Positions 1-11,800 of a stretch of 64,000 nucleotides of DNA are shown one piece after another; positions within the stretch are counted from its first letter, which is position 1; each line of letters begins with the position of its first letter. The notes under the pieces were generated by a model. The model searched no databases, had not been told where the DNA came from, and was given only the letters and a program-made list of their open reading frames with translations. The stretch comes from Sclerotiophoma versabilis (taxonomy: Eukaryota > Ascomycota > Dothideomycetes > Pleosporales > Didymellaceae): NCBI GenBank assembly GCA_012274445.1, contig JAAROD010000029.1, positions 1,674,001 to 1,738,000 of the forward strand. Direction: 5' to 3'. The position numbers were made by a program, and so were the translations under genes.

Positions 1-790
1 CTTTTCTTCTCTCTCGTGCTCTGCACAGCTCTGGTTGGTGCTCCTTCCTCAGATTTTGCAAAGTCCACGTATCCCAGGTCATATGCTTTCTACTCAGTTT
101 CCCCGCGTGAATCAACCGCTCAACTTGTCCTTTCCAAACGAGAATGCTTTTCTTGATTGCTTGCTCTTTTGCTTGCCTGGTAACGCCATTTATGCAGCAG
201 CAGCTTGGTGGGTTGCGATTGGTGTGCGAGCAAGCGTATCGCCCATTTGGCATTTTGGCAAAGTCTCCTAGCTTGTCGAAGGGGTATTCGGGGACTGGCT
301 CGAGATCACTGGGGTATCGGATGTGGTGAGGCCTAGGCGAGTGGGCTTGTGGTAACTGCACTTGGACGTCGTTGCCAACGGCCCTCCCGCTGTTAGATTT
401 ACGTTTCCTCTTCGGCGATTGAACAAGACCTCTGTGCTTCATCCAAGCGTCTACCTTTACAAACCACTGATGATTACTGCGCTTGATTTTGTTGTATCTG
501 GGTATACCTAGTCTCAGTGAGTGCTGTTCATCGTACCAGACATCGATTCCTTCTTTGTTTTCTTCGTAGATTGCGCGTGAGTCGATTGCTAGCTGCGAGT
601 CGTCTTCTTTTTGGGTTTGTAAGTCAGTCCTTGTGCGCTTCGTCACAGCAGCTTGAGATGATGTTCGCACGACAGGGCGGATCTGATCTTCTGAACTTGT
701 CGCAGGAGGCTCATCTTGTTGCATGCGAGCACGCTTCTGTGGCCTAGACCCACCTTCTGTTCTTGAGCACTGTCTAGAATAACATGTCAT
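1..790 (-). CDS. Unrecognised protein, partial at left edge (Cys-rich segment)
   Basis: Reading the minus strand from 790 to 1 in one frame I find no stop, about 263 codons, so this is very probably coding and continues past the window. In-frame ATGs lie at 790 and 724. Alternatively a 40-bp intron (744-783, GT...AG) joins it, in phase, to an upstream coding-like stretch around 784-900, so the true start may lie further right. The protein is hydrophilic, with an Arg/Lys-rich and acidic N-terminal part. It then has a Cys/His segment (CSH then, nine residues on, CCC) after the motif MPNGRYACSH, and a basic helical segment with three Trp. The Cys/His segment loosely recalls the zinc-binding tails of Mer3/Hfm1-type helicases, but I cannot establish that. 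Function unknown. Confidence 0.6.
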   Translation of the reverse strand, partial: MTCYSRQCSRTEGGSRPQKRARMQQDEPPATSSEDQIRPVVRTSSQAAVTKRTRTDLQTQKEDDSQLAIDSRAIYEENKEGIDVWYDEQHSLRLGIPRYNKIKRSNHQWFVKVDAWMKHRGLVQSPKRKRKSNSGRAVGNDVQVQLPQAHSPRPHHIRYPSDLEPVPEYPFDKLGDFAKMPNGRYACSHTNRNPPSCCCINGVTRQAKEQAIKKSILVWKGQVERLIHAGKLSRKHMTWDTWTLQNLRKEHQPELCRARERRK

Positions 791-1313
791 CGTCAATGGT
801 GTCGCCGTCTCGCAATTGCTTCGACTCCGATTTTGGTTGTGCGCTACGATAGGACTTGTTGAGAATAGACAGAACGGATAAAGCAGGTACAGATAGGTTC
901 ACATTGTGTACAAACACAACACTTCAACGTTCGTTCAGTGCATGAGAAAAGGTTTTCACATAGTATGAGTGGTCGATGTCGGGCTCAGTTATGCACTATG
1001 TTCTCATTATAGGAACGTTTCTTATACACAGTGAAGATGTAAAGTTCTCATCATGACGCATGGCGGAGTTCATGTGTGCGATTGGAAACTTGCTCAGCAA
1101 TGTAGATCCACAACCCACAGTATGTTCGTATGATGTTTTGTTCATATTGCCCAAACACCGAAGGTAGCACATAAGCAGAGTAATAAATCCTGTGACATAA
1201 ATGGCGACAACCAATTATTTCTCCAGTGATCTTGATTTACGCATAGTATGGTACAAAGGCTTGAATGGCCAGCAACAGCCCGATAGGAGCAGCGATATGA
1301 CACGCAGAGGCAG
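791..1313. other. Intergenic or upstream exon of the left-edge gene
   Basis: The minus strand keeps a coding-like stretch from roughly 900 to 784, ending in an acidic IDDDM motif directly before a possible 5' splice site. Beyond that I see only short open frames with stops in all frames. Confidence 0.3.
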
Positions 1314-4300
1314 TCAGAGCTCCTCCTCATATTCGGATAATTTCAAGATTTCGGACTCATCGTCCTCGAAGAGCGAAGTAACGTTGCCATCTTCACTTTT
1401 GACTTCAGCCTCTTCCGTATTGATCTGCCGCTCAATTGCAGCCGAAGTTTTTTCAATTGAAAGTGCAAATGCAGGTGCCGGGGCATTTGGCTTCTCTGTG
1501 GAAGGCTCTGGTCGCTCGAGGAGCTCCTTTTCCTCCGTAGTGAGGAAGAAGCCTTAATACTTTCGAAAAGATCTCACCACCTGTTGAACCGCGACAAGTC
1601 TTGCGGATCTGGGTCTCTTATGCACTCGGCACGTTCTGCGTTTCGACGAAATTCGGGAATGGTTTGGTAGCAGACGTCAAGTGTGCTGGAGGCTGATGGC
1701 TCGGTGAGGTAAGCAAAACTTGTGTAGTGGTTCTGTTGAGACAGTTATCCAGTCATGGGTTAGGCGGTCGCTGCCTGATCATTTCTGGTCTGCGACGGAG
1801 TAGATAAGCGTCTACTCCGTCGCATCAAGGGTCCTGCCGGCTGGAGCCCTGCAGCGGCGATTGGTTCGGCTTGTAGAGTGGTCACTGCTGTATATCGGGC
1901 TATGAAAGCCGCTATCCTCGGTTCTCTGCTCTTCTGTTCAACAGTTGTGCTACTACTGCTGGCCAACTTTTTGTTCTCTCAGACATTATTGGTTTCTCTC
2001 GCTCCTCTGGGCGTTTGAGAGACTTTCCCCCCCACTGAAAGTCAAGCCGTTCTTACAGCAAACCTACGACGGATTGCAAGTTCTTTCTATGCACCTAAAG
2101 TCCCTATTGGCATAGCGGTAACGATCTGGTTCAATAGGCAGCCTTAGCCATGTTGTCGGGTCGTGGACACCCCCTTAAGTCTTGAGCCTGCTCCACCGGT
2201 TGGGGACCCGTTGGTGCAACACGCTGCCGCATGGAACTTACTGCTACCGCTGAGCGTCGCTGAATTCGAGGTACAGGTGGTAATCGAGCTGGTGCTAGGT
2301 TCCAAACCATTGATGAGTGCTTAGACTTCCCACGAGCAAATCTTCCCCATTGTGGAGCTTTCATGCGGCTCGTAGAATTTGCTGCCCGCTCTGCTTCAAT
2401 CCGAGCCTTCTCCCCTCATATACTAAATCATTTGTCAGGATAGACACGTGCGCGCGATTTTTGGAGTCACCAGTCGCGTCCCCTGTTTGACACACGTCTT
2501 CAGTAGGATCACTGTAGCTAGTCGAATCGTCGTGCATGTGCGTGTGAGTATCGTAGTGAAGACCTTTTGATGGACTTTTGGACTGGTCGGAGGGTGGAGT
2601 CTCATCGGGGTGTCGCTTTCCAATCATCCTCGCTGTAGCGCCATCAATCATTGAACTCAATCATGTCGCTAGCGAGCCATAAGAACGGGTTGAAGTCACC
2701 GTCTCTAAAGAGCTATCCCAGCCATGGTCTTGCTTGTTTGAATTACCGGAGCCTGTCGCGACCGTAGTTGAATGTGGCGCTATGCGGCGCACTACCTGGG
2801 CCTTGCCCTCGTCATCAATTCGCGTCTCGAAACCTTGATATCTCACAGTGGTTTCCCAGGATACGTTGTGGTTCTTTTTCTCAACGTACTCTCCATCCAT
2901 GGACATGCGCCTCATAGGGACGCGCTAGAAGTCTCTCTCCCTTGCACGTGTAGTCAAAACGATTTCGACTTGATGGCAGCCATAGTGTTCAGGGAATCCT
3001 CAGATTCAGTCTTACGGGCGTGCAACTCTTCAAAGAGCGCTCGAAACTCCATGTTGTTTCTTTGGCGTTGTGCCGGATTTGAGTGACGCAATTTCCAGAT
3101 ATCGCTCGGAGTATACACCTGTACTGGTTGGTAACCCGTGATAGTCGACAGGGGACTTTCGTCGAGCTTAGGCCCTATGAGCTTGCAGTACTCGATAGTG
3201 GCGGCCTTTCGTAGTCGGGAATATCATTGAAGATCCGCGTTAGTGTCGGCGACTGTTCCTCAATAGGCTCTTAACCATCTTTTTCGAAGATCTCGAGCGC
3301 AACTGGAGTAGCTACTCGGGTCCGACTTGATGTAACATATGACGGTGGATGAATGGGCCTGGGTCTTGATGGTGGGTCTTAAGGCACATATGTACTGTCA
3401 TATTTTCTAACCTGCAGTGTGTCAACATCGTTTTTCGGAGCACCTATATGCGCCCTTACTCTGACAGCCGTCTGGGCCAACACACCCAGCTCTTGAGAGT
3501 CTGGTGTAGAAGTAGTTACGCACCCGACACATGGCGGTTGAGGTGTTGTTGTGTATGACACATCTTTTCTCATGTTCGCAGATCCGTTAGATATCACGCT
3601 CAATCGATGAGGCTCAGCTATACGTCGTCGCAGACAACACGCGTAAATATAATCAGGTCGGCTTCATACCCTAGGAATGTACTAATATGCATTAGCCGAG
3701 AGATTTTCAATTATTGCTACTACAAGTCCTCTGTTATAGATATACCGCCCTTAAACCAACGAAGATGCAAAACTCTATGCTCCCTAGCTCTCAGGTCCAT
3801 CTCAATCTAAGAGAGTTTGTGCAGCGCAGTAATAATCTTGTCCAAGTATGTTTATACGTTCAGGGAGCTCAAAATCTTCTTGGTATGCTTTGTAAGGTGA
3901 AGGATCCTGACCTGGCTGGCGTTTGAATCAATTTCCATGCGTGCTTGAGAGCCTCCAGCAGTGACTTTAGTCTTCTTTTTGCGCATGCCTTGGAGCTCAG
4001 AGCGTACCTTCTTGTTCACAGAATGCGTGTCGAGACCACGGCCGGTGACAAGGTGGTGATGAGCGTGCAGCCATTCAGCTTCAATTTCCGGTTCTTGTTA
4101 GAATCGACAGGTGGTGCTTTCTAGAAGTTTGCTCGCTTGCTCATGGCTTTTGCAAATTTATTGGCCTCCTTTCGGCTCTTAATTCGTAGCTCCTCGGCCA
4201 TTTGCGAGTGATCCAGAGCTGGAGTAGTTAACAATGCCGGAGTCAGTTTAGACTATAGCTACTGCCTCGATGCACTTGGAAAGTGGCATCTGTTTCTCTC

Positions 4301-4806
4301 AGTAATAAGGCACGATGGATCATCGTCAGCCTCGACTCCTGCGCGCTTGACTCTCAGTGTATTGATCCGCTTCTGAGCCAGCCCGAGTTTGCGAGGTCGG
4401 GCTTTTACAGGTTCATCATCTTGGTTCACTCATTGCAGAACAAATTACCAGCAATGGCTAGGACTGCTGGAAAGAACCAGTGGCGATCAATGAGACAGGT
4501 GTTGAAAAAGGCGTGCGTGGTAACGGCGTGGTAGAGGTAATGGAGATGCGACAATCTGCTCTCGCACTAGCTCTAAGCTCGACTATCTGCCAATTTGTAC
4601 AACCAACACAACTTTCGGAGCCTGAAGAAAATAGTCAGTGATAGTTTTTGGTATGATGAGTGCTCCTCGCGCACCTCCAGAAACTCAGACGGAGGCAGGA
4701 GGCGTGTTTGAAGATCTAACGCAAGGGAGGACGCCAGATTACTGAGTAGCTGCATCCTTGCAAGATAATATTCACATATAGACAATGGGCGTACGGAAGA
4801 AGGCAT
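1314..4806 (-). pseudogene. Decayed protein-coding relic(s), several frameshifts and stops
   Basis: No single frame is open, but blocks of clearly protein-like sequence follow one another on the minus strand in different frames. From high to low coordinate they are: a block starting MPSSVRPLSICEYYLARMQ at 4806; a basic KARPRKLGLAQKR block near 4400; MAEELRIKSRKEANKFAKAM near 4200, followed by an in-frame TAG and then a frameshift into WLHAHHHLVTGRGLDTHSV near 4050; a block at 3603-3379; PSDIWKLRHSNPAQRQRNN near 3100; blocks at 2915-2661 and 2660-2361; and IPEFRRNAERAECIRDP near 1650, interrupted by TGA and a frameshift before an acidic C-terminal block ending with TGA at 1314-1316. This could be one large gene or two adjacent ones. 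I recognise no family. Some interruptions could be unrecognised introns, but an in-frame nonsense codon with coding continuing on both sides argues for decay. Confidence 0.45.
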
Positions 4807-5095
4807 GATTTGGTCAGCTGTAATGGCGATTAAAGTCGTTGTATGTTGGATTGCAAAGTTAAAAGGAATCTTAAGTGGGTATCAAGGTAGGGTGTCCGGT
4901 TGCAATATCAGTAGTCAAAGACTTTGGTTCGATGTAGTAGTTCAATGGTACTGAACAATTGTACAAAACAGTTCCAAGAATCCTTTAGTCACATAAATAC
5001 CGTTTGCATGACCTAAGCTGATACAGATCAAAACATCTCACACACTTATCATTACAAAGATTCTAAACAGTCCAATCCATCCAAAACCAGTCACC

Positions 5096-5903
5096 ATGCC
5101 TGGACAGACCGTCCGAACCTGGAACTTGTCCGACGCCTTTCTTACCCGCCTATCTGAAGGTACTCCCACCGATCTACAAGATGAGTGTCCAGTCGGCAGG
5201 ATCAAATACATCGACAGTGAAGAAGACATCGTCACGACTAACTGAGAACATGCATTTCACTAGAAACGCCTGCGAACTGGGAACAGATTTTTCATTCTAT
5301 TGGATTTTCTTTGATCTATGCCTCACGCTCGGTTTTGAACATGCGAAGTAGGTTTACCAAGATGGAAGGGATTGTCGGCCGCATACAAGGAAACGACCAA
5401 GAACGACGTGTAGGGTATCTTTAGAGACGTGGTATCTAACTCCTGGATTCCCAATCCAGGGAATTGGCAGCGCCTCATGGCAGCAGTCTTTTACGAGCGG
5501 GCCTAATTAATTGAAAGATTATTCGCACCATGCAGTGCAGCCGAGTTCGCGATAATGGAGGCTATCATCTTGGTTGTGGACGATTTAACGGAAAGCGAAA
5601 AAGAGATACGGAGGAACTGGACGGGATGCGCATCACTTGGACGAACTTGAAAAGAACGGATACGAATGCACCATCGAGCAGGCGTACGAAGCAGCAGGTG
5701 TTGGACGTATCGTTTTCCAAGTATTCGAAACCAGACCATGATGTCTCAAGGATTACTACTTGCCTACCTCCAAACTTCCAAATGAAGATCCTTTGGACTT
5801 CTCACATCCTGCTGTGTCTCCAAAATGCTGCTTGTGGTGCCTGAGAACGTGCAGAAGAGCCCCGCAAGGAACAAACTCACACGTGAGTAGAAAGGCAGAT
5901 TAG
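5096..5903 (+). pseudogene. Small gene with two introns, apparently truncated by a stop (relic)
   Basis: ATG at 5096 sits in a good context (caccATGcc). Exon 5096-5216 joins 5264-5407 and then 5460-5506 through two phase-1 introns (5217-5263 and 5408-5459), each with a CTAAC branch site. The product would be 103 residues, ending at TAA 5504-5506. Coding-like sequence continues directly after that stop in the same frame (LIERLFAPC..., ending in VVDDLTESEKEIRR). It then shifts frame near 5620 into HHLDELEKNGYECTIEQAYE, meets TGA at 5739-5741, and stays open to TAG near 5901-5903. The simplest reading is a once longer gene, now broken by at least two stops and one frameshift. A short functional gene ending at 5506 is the alternative. 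No family recognised. Confidence 0.45.
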
Positions 5904-6458
5904 GTCTCGACAATTGTAACACTCCTCCTTGTTCGATTGTGACGTGAACGTGGGAGCCTCGGAAAAACTCGCACCTGCTGGAGATGTTTCCAAGATAACA
6001 TCCGGAGATGCTTTGCCCTTTGACGAAACGAAATGACTGGATTCTAGTGTGCCAGTGGGGCAAACCGAGTCGCGCCTTGGATTTCCGCCCGCAGCAGAGC
6101 GGATTTGGCTTGGCTCTCAACCGATGTCGGCCCGGCCTGTCGCATGCTGGATAACGGTTTCCCCCATGGGCGTTAATTGGTCGACTCCCCGCAACAAAGG
6201 TTGCTAACAACGTGAAGTAGGACCGACGTACTGTCATGTCGAATTGGTTGTTGAGAGTCGTATCTTTGTTATCTCCCACTGAGACGATGGTCACGCTCAG
6301 CCAACCTCGTGTGTAGGGATGCCGGTGTCAGAATGTATCGTTCAAAAAGCGGCGGTCGCTCGCCCGAAATTCTTGTACTCATGCCACTGCCTAGTTTACA
6401 GCTCTTCGAATTGAGCAATTGAGCCTCTCTTCGATTGTTAAATTTGAGTACATCCACC
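5904..6458. other. Intergenic, upstream of the MFS transporter gene
   Basis: I see no convincing gene here. A 176-codon open frame on the minus strand (6294-5764) starts with GTG rather than ATG and lacks protein-like composition. The segment presumably holds the promoter of the transporter gene that starts at 6459. Confidence 0.4.
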
Positions 6459-8038
6459 ATGACGAGAACGGACGTCAAATACGCCGACCAAGGCAGCATC
6501 GAACAAGACCTGGCCGCCGGACCTACATATGTGCCAGATCTGAACGATAAGGCCATGGAGAGGCGCATTGTACGCAAGATTGACATGCGAATTTTGCCCT
6601 TCATCTGTGTTTCGTATCTCATCAACTACCTGGACAGAGTGAGTCGCGGCAACCTCAGAGTCGAGTCGAATCACTGACGTTCCGAAAGGTTAACCTGGGA
6701 AACGCGCGTACACTCAACAATGATGTTCCAGCAAGCAACATGGTCACCGAACTCGACCTCACCGGTAACCGTTACAATATTGCTGTCGCTGTCTTCTTCG
6801 TGCCGTATGTCATTTTCGAAGCACCAAGCAACTTCGCCATGAAATACTTCTCCCCTTCGGTATGGATCGGTCGAATTATGATCAGCTGGGGCATCATCAC
6901 CATCTGTACATGCGCCGTTAAGAGCTTTGGCGGTCTTCTGGCAATTCGGTTCTTCCTTGGTGTCGCAGAAGCTGGCTTTTTCCCTGGTGTCGTGATGTAC
7001 CTGTGCTACTGGTACAAGCCATCTGAGCGAGCAACTCGACTTGCCATCTTCGCCGGTTCTGTTGCAGTTGCTGGGGCTTTCAGTGGACTGTTGGCAACAG
7101 GCATCTCTTTCTTGAATGGGAAGGCTGGCCTGGCTGGTTGGCAGTGGCTTTTCGTCCTTACCGGTATCCCTGCTGTCCTCTTTGGTATTGTTGTCTGGAT
7201 CTGGATGCCCAATTACCCTCAAGACGCCAAATTCTTTACCGAGGAGGAGCGCGCCTTCGCGATCGCTCGCATGGGTCCCTTTGCGCCCAATAAAGAAGAT
7301 AAGACTTTCAACGCAAAGATCGCCAAGCAGACCCTCCTGGATCCGTTGTTCTGGGTGTACGCGATTAGCTACTTCCTCATGGTGAACAGCTTGAATGCGT
7401 TCTCCTACTTCTCACCAACCATTATTGCCAACCTGGGATTTGCGGGCTACACGGCGCAGCTGCTCACGGTGCCGCCAAACGTTTTCGCTTTGCTCGTCAT
7501 CTTAACCAATTGTATACACTCCGACTACTCGAAAGAACGTATTCGTCATGCTCTTGCTGGTGTCGCTCTTGTAGGTTCTGGGTATCTGATCCTGGCTCTG
7601 GTCAAAAATTGGATTGGTCGTTACGTCGCTGTCTTTTTGATCGCTTGTACGAACTCGGCTGTCATGCCATTCCTCGCCCACCGCACAGCTACGGTATCTG
7701 GCTCCACAGCAACAGCACTGGCGACCGGTGTAACGATCGCCATCTCCAACTGCGGTGGTATCAGTGCCCCGTTCTTGTTCCCCAAGACAGACGGCCCGAA
7801 CTACCCGGTGGGTAACTGGACAGTGTTCGGCATGCTTTGTGCTGTATTCGCAATGACCATCTATCTTGGTTTCAGGCTTGGGACAAGTGCTGAGTACCGT
7901 GACTTCGCTCCCGGAGCTGCAGAGCAATTGGCTGCGAGGACTAGCATCGAGGGAAAGCTTCCAGATGATGCGAGGGATTCTCGTGAATTCCCACCTGCCG
8001 CCAAGCAGGATGACAACAAGGACGGTACAGAGGCTTGA
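6459..8038 (+). CDS. MFS transporter, allantoate permease (Dal5)-like
   Basis: Two exons, 6459-6638 and 6689-8038. The 50-bp intron has GTGAGT, a CTGAC branch site and AAG. The product is 509 residues. It shows the anion:cation symporter (Dal5/Tna1/Seo1) pattern: a hydrophilic N-terminus with RRIVRKIDMRILPF, then INYLDRVNLGNAR in TM1, RFFLGVAEAGFFPGV, and the WQWLFVLTGIPA segment before TM6. About 12 hydrophobic segments are visible, with a charged C-terminal tail after residue 460. Family members import allantoate, ureidosuccinate, nicotinate, dipeptides or similar organic anions at the plasma membrane; which one cannot be told from the sequence. An upstream TTG extends the frame, but ATG 6459 is the first usable start. 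Length is normal for the family. Confidence 0.9.
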
Positions 8039-8551
8039 GTGCCTTAACTAAGCACAACGTAATGGGAGACAAAAGAACAAAGAATAAAATTAGTTCCCTA
8101 TCCAAAGAAAACACTGATCGTGCTTGCTCCGTAAGAACCGTGCAGATACAGGCAAGGGCAGCCGCCCCACTTTTCGAAATAGCGGGCCGCACCTGCCGCG
8201 GCTTGATTGGTTCGGACCGTCAACTTGCATGATATGTTTCCACCAAGTCGTCTCGGGCGCGTGGTGACCTTCACTACGATCGTTGCGGACATGTTCACGA
8301 CCTCTAGTTGTGTACTCGAGCGAATGCGGATCACTACTGCAAATGCAATGGTGCTACTATTTTTGTATCAGGGGCATGCCGAGAGCTACCGGTACTGATT
8401 CACGCTAAAGGCACGGGCGTAAAACTCTCGCTACTGTTGTCAGCGGAGAGCGCACCCAGGGTGCCGACCTGTCTTGCCATCAATGAGTGAGTTCTACACC
8501 TTTTAGAATTTCGGTTCTTATCGTTGTCCTCATACATTGCACATTTGGGCT
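8039..8551. other. Intergenic between MFS gene and UPF0658 gene
   Basis: This is the 3' flank of the transporter gene and the promoter of the next gene. Only short overlapping open frames without protein-like composition are present. Confidence 0.4.
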
Positions 8552-9743
8552 ATGTACAAGCCTCGGACGTGGGTCGAGTGGCTGTTTCTCGGGGTCACAG
8601 CCACACAAGCATTAGGGACGACAATCCTTGACATGTAAGCAGATACTCTTGCCAAAGCCAACCACAAGAGACTAATGCCAAGAAAGCTTTGTGCTTCTGC
8701 GATACTTCACCTGGATTAATCCTGTGGTTTATCAGGTACCAGCTTCTTACGTTGTGCCATTGAACTTCGGTGTATTCATCCTGGGCAATGTATACCTTGC
8801 AGGCCTTGCCTTCGACGCTCTTCGGACCCGAAATAATCTTCAGCTGTTCGGCATCTGCATTTTCAATATTGGCGTTTTTGTCTTTTCGATCATGCGCTAT
8901 GGACAGACACACAATACCTCAGCGAGCTTGGCAAAGAATTATGCTATGGGCAACAAACCTTTTGTCAAAGCGAACGTGCCCTTCTGGCCCAAGGTTCAAC
9001 CAGCTCTCATAGTGTCAATCGTACTCGTGGGTGCATGTATGGTTTCCTCCTGGCTGATTACATTTCGACTCAATCGCGAGTTTGCATGGGCGATATATAG
9101 ACACATCAGCGGGAGTCTGTCGATCAGACGAAAATACCTCACTTATCAGGCAAGCTCTATTTTTTTTGCTGTTTCTTGACTTACAATCTGACCATTAACA
9201 GGTGCTTTTGGTCGTCATGAAGCTGGACCTTTACTTCATCATTGCTTTCATCGTTGTGTACAGTCTCATCGACGTTCACTATGAGATTCCAGAATTTCCA
9301 TTGACAATCGCTATTATCCCTCTACTCTTGATTCAGTTCGCTATGACCATTTATTTCACAAAGCGGGAGAATAAACTGGGGGCAACTGCAGCTATTGTAG
9401 GCTACTTTTTCACTCTTTCCACCGTCACGCTCTGTCAGCTAACCATCACACACAGGTCCTTAGACTTGGTGAGATAGCGTATCTGATTAGTCGCATTCTG
9501 ATCTTGAACGGCGTGCCGCGGAGCGAGCGGTCAAATACCCTGCTAAAGGATGAGATGCTCCTTTTTACAGGCTGTTCTTTGGCGCTGGCAGTCACTGCTT
9601 GTTTGAATGCCACAATCTGTCTTCTCAACTTCAATCATGGGCTCAAACCGCTGCTTTTGGACTCAGGCTGGAAGCAGGGACGATATGAGTTCCAGCCTAT
9701 CCATCCGCAAGCACGCTTGTCGGCCAGGCTGGAACTTGACTGA
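8552..9743 (+). CDS. UPF0658 family Golgi membrane protein
   Basis: Four exons: 8552-8634, 8687-9149, 9202-9396 and 9456-9743, giving 342 residues. Family features visible: the start M-x-x-P-R-T-W-x-E-W-x-F-L-G-V, GLAFDALRTRNNLQLFGICI, RRKYLTYQVLLVVMKLDLYF, and close to the C-terminus LLNFNHGLKPL. These resemble the fungal UPF0658 Golgi apparatus membrane proteins (S. pombe SPAC1952.10c type). About seven transmembrane segments are visible. The second intron (9150-9201) begins with GC (cag|gcaagc) and ends in cattaacag, so it is a GC-AG intron; no GT alternative keeps the conserved TYQV junction. Intron 3 (9397-9455, GTAGGC, GCTAACC branch) also restores the frame. The molecular function of the family is not known. 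Confidence 0.85.
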
Positions 9744-10088
9744 TAATCGTCGAGGAGTACCATAATTTACAGTAATGTTTAATCTTAATCCCTTTACTGG
9801 TGTCATTCACTTCCTACATCTTACAGCCATGCAGACAGGGAAGGACAGAAATCATCACAGCAAATTTCATTTTTATGAGCGGGAGTTAACCCTTGTAAAA
9901 CGCATCCCGATCAACACCTGCACGTTGGTATTCCAACCCCTGAAGCGCTAGACTACAGGTATCATAACTCCATTGTACCAGTCTGACTTGAGATGCTTTT
10001 GCTGTCACTGCCAGTACAGCTCATCGGTGTGGGCGTCAATGGAGTCTTTAAGCAGGCGTAGTCAGATGGCAGTGGCTTCTCCTTTAGA
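9744..10088. other. Intergenic (convergent 3' ends)
   Basis: The 3' flanks of two convergent genes. I see nothing else supported here. Confidence 0.4.
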
Positions 10089-11800
10089 CTAATAAGTTAA
10101 GTTCTCGCTGCGCTGCGCGAACTTGATACCCTCTTCAGTGTTGAGATTGGTGGACGGCTGACCGGAGTTGGCTTCATGATCTATATCAATACGATCTTGT
10201 AAGCGTGCGCTAACACAATGCCACGCCGCGAATGGGACAATTTCTAAACTTGTAATGCAAAGGACGAAATTTGGACAGCAGACTGCCCTGGTGCATATGT
10301 TGTCTACAGGTAAGTCAAATATTGCGTTTGTTCGACGCGTGGTAACAGTTCTAGCAGAAAGCGCAGTCACCGACAGGTGGTGGAATAGCCCGTGAGCATA
10401 CCTCGACCCACTTGACGAAGAAGTCCTCCCGACATGGCTGTTGTGTATCCCGAAATGACTGACCGATCCGCCGTGAGTCGGTGCGACGAGGTCCTTACTC
10501 TAGACATCCTTGATGACATCGCCGGACTTCGACTATTCAGTTCAGCAACGACCTCCGGACTGCAGCCTTCTAATTCTTGCAGCGTAGGTGATTGGTGCGG
10601 TAAGTTTGGAAAATGCATTGGAGTTACGTCAAGCTCAACTGGCAATTCGCGTGAAGGAAGCTCTGCCACGTGGGTGATCAAACTATCGTCATACACGGCA
10701 GACGAGCTCTTTAATACTGGTATTGAAGCTTGCGGAGCTTTGCCAAAGTTTACCTCAAGCCCGGCATTATCGAGCTCTCCACTTTGAAGGCCAAAATTGA
10801 AATGGGGAGAGTAGTTTGCATAAGTGCTTGGGTATCTGAAAGGCCTATCTAGCTTCAAAGGGCTTGGAACGTGCGCAACACCGCGCCACGCGTTGGTGTC
10901 ACAGTCCTGTCGCACTGGTGTAGCCGAAGAGCCTAACGGTGTGCTTGTACGAGAATCGGCGCTGTGTTGTCTCAGGTATATAGATGGTCGACTTGCTTTC
11001 CACACATTCTCCGGAACATCTGCCTCTCCATTTGGTCCGCTACATAAGTGAACCATGTCATCTTGACCAGTAGAGGATCGTACGGCGCGAGGAGATTGCC
11101 GGCCAGAAGACGACTGCGAAAGACAAATCCGTGGCTCTGGGGATACAGCTTCTCGGATTTGTAACAAATCTATTACGGAAGGCGATTCATAGTCAAATGA
11201 GTCTCTTATTGAGGTGGTGCGTCTGTTTAGCGGCTCGATTGTGTCTGTATGTGAGATAAATGGCCTCCAGGGTAGCTCCGGCAATAAGACTTTAGCCGCT
11301 CGCCATTGGTCTCGTGTGCATGTAAGATTCGTCGTGTCAAGTAAGAAGAACTCAGCGCACAGCTCTTGAATCTCTGGGTTGTGTATCCGCCTAAAAGAAA
11401 GGTGATTGGGCCTGCTGCATCGACAAACAATATCTTTGGCCTTGTTAAGGTAGTGAAATCGCTCGACATGCACACCCATGAGAGCCCATCCTATCTTTTG
11501 TCGTTCGTGATAGCGGTAAAAGTCCGGTTGGTGACACGACTCTACGCCAAACTTGTCCATATATCGTGTGATAGAAGATGCCAGGTTCTTGTCATCAACG
11601 CTCACTGGGTATGCCCTCTTATGGTCGTTTGATCTGAGACACCTGCATACTTGCAACCGACTACTGTCCGTATAGTGAAGATATGGACCCCGGCCACTAT
11701 GGTGCCCTGCGATATGAGAAGTGCGCGCGGCATACCTTTCGCCCGTTCGCTTGCTGCGTGCTACGGTGACTTCGGCTCTCTGCCAGCTTTGTGAAGACAT
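10089..11800 (-). CDS. Hypothetical protein, no recognisable domain
   Basis: An uninterrupted frame runs from ATG 11800 to a stop at 10367 (477 residues). The splice signals suggest a longer product. Exon 11800-10402 can join 10350-10308 and 10248-10089 by introns 10351-10401 (GTATGC...CTGCTAG) and 10249-10307 (GTAGAC...ACAAG), all phases agreeing, for 533 residues. The last exon then ends in a plausible coding tail (STNLNTEEGIKFAQRSEN). The N-terminal 150 residues are basic and rich in Cys and His (for example CRCLRS and CRCSRPNHLSF). The rest is Ser/Pro-rich and probably disordered. No signal peptide or membrane segment is seen. The neighbours give no functional hint. Confidence 0.55.

Noticed and set aside
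5764..6294. 176-codon minus-strand open frame
   Set aside because: Starts with GTG, overlaps coding-like plus-strand sequence, composition not protein-like.
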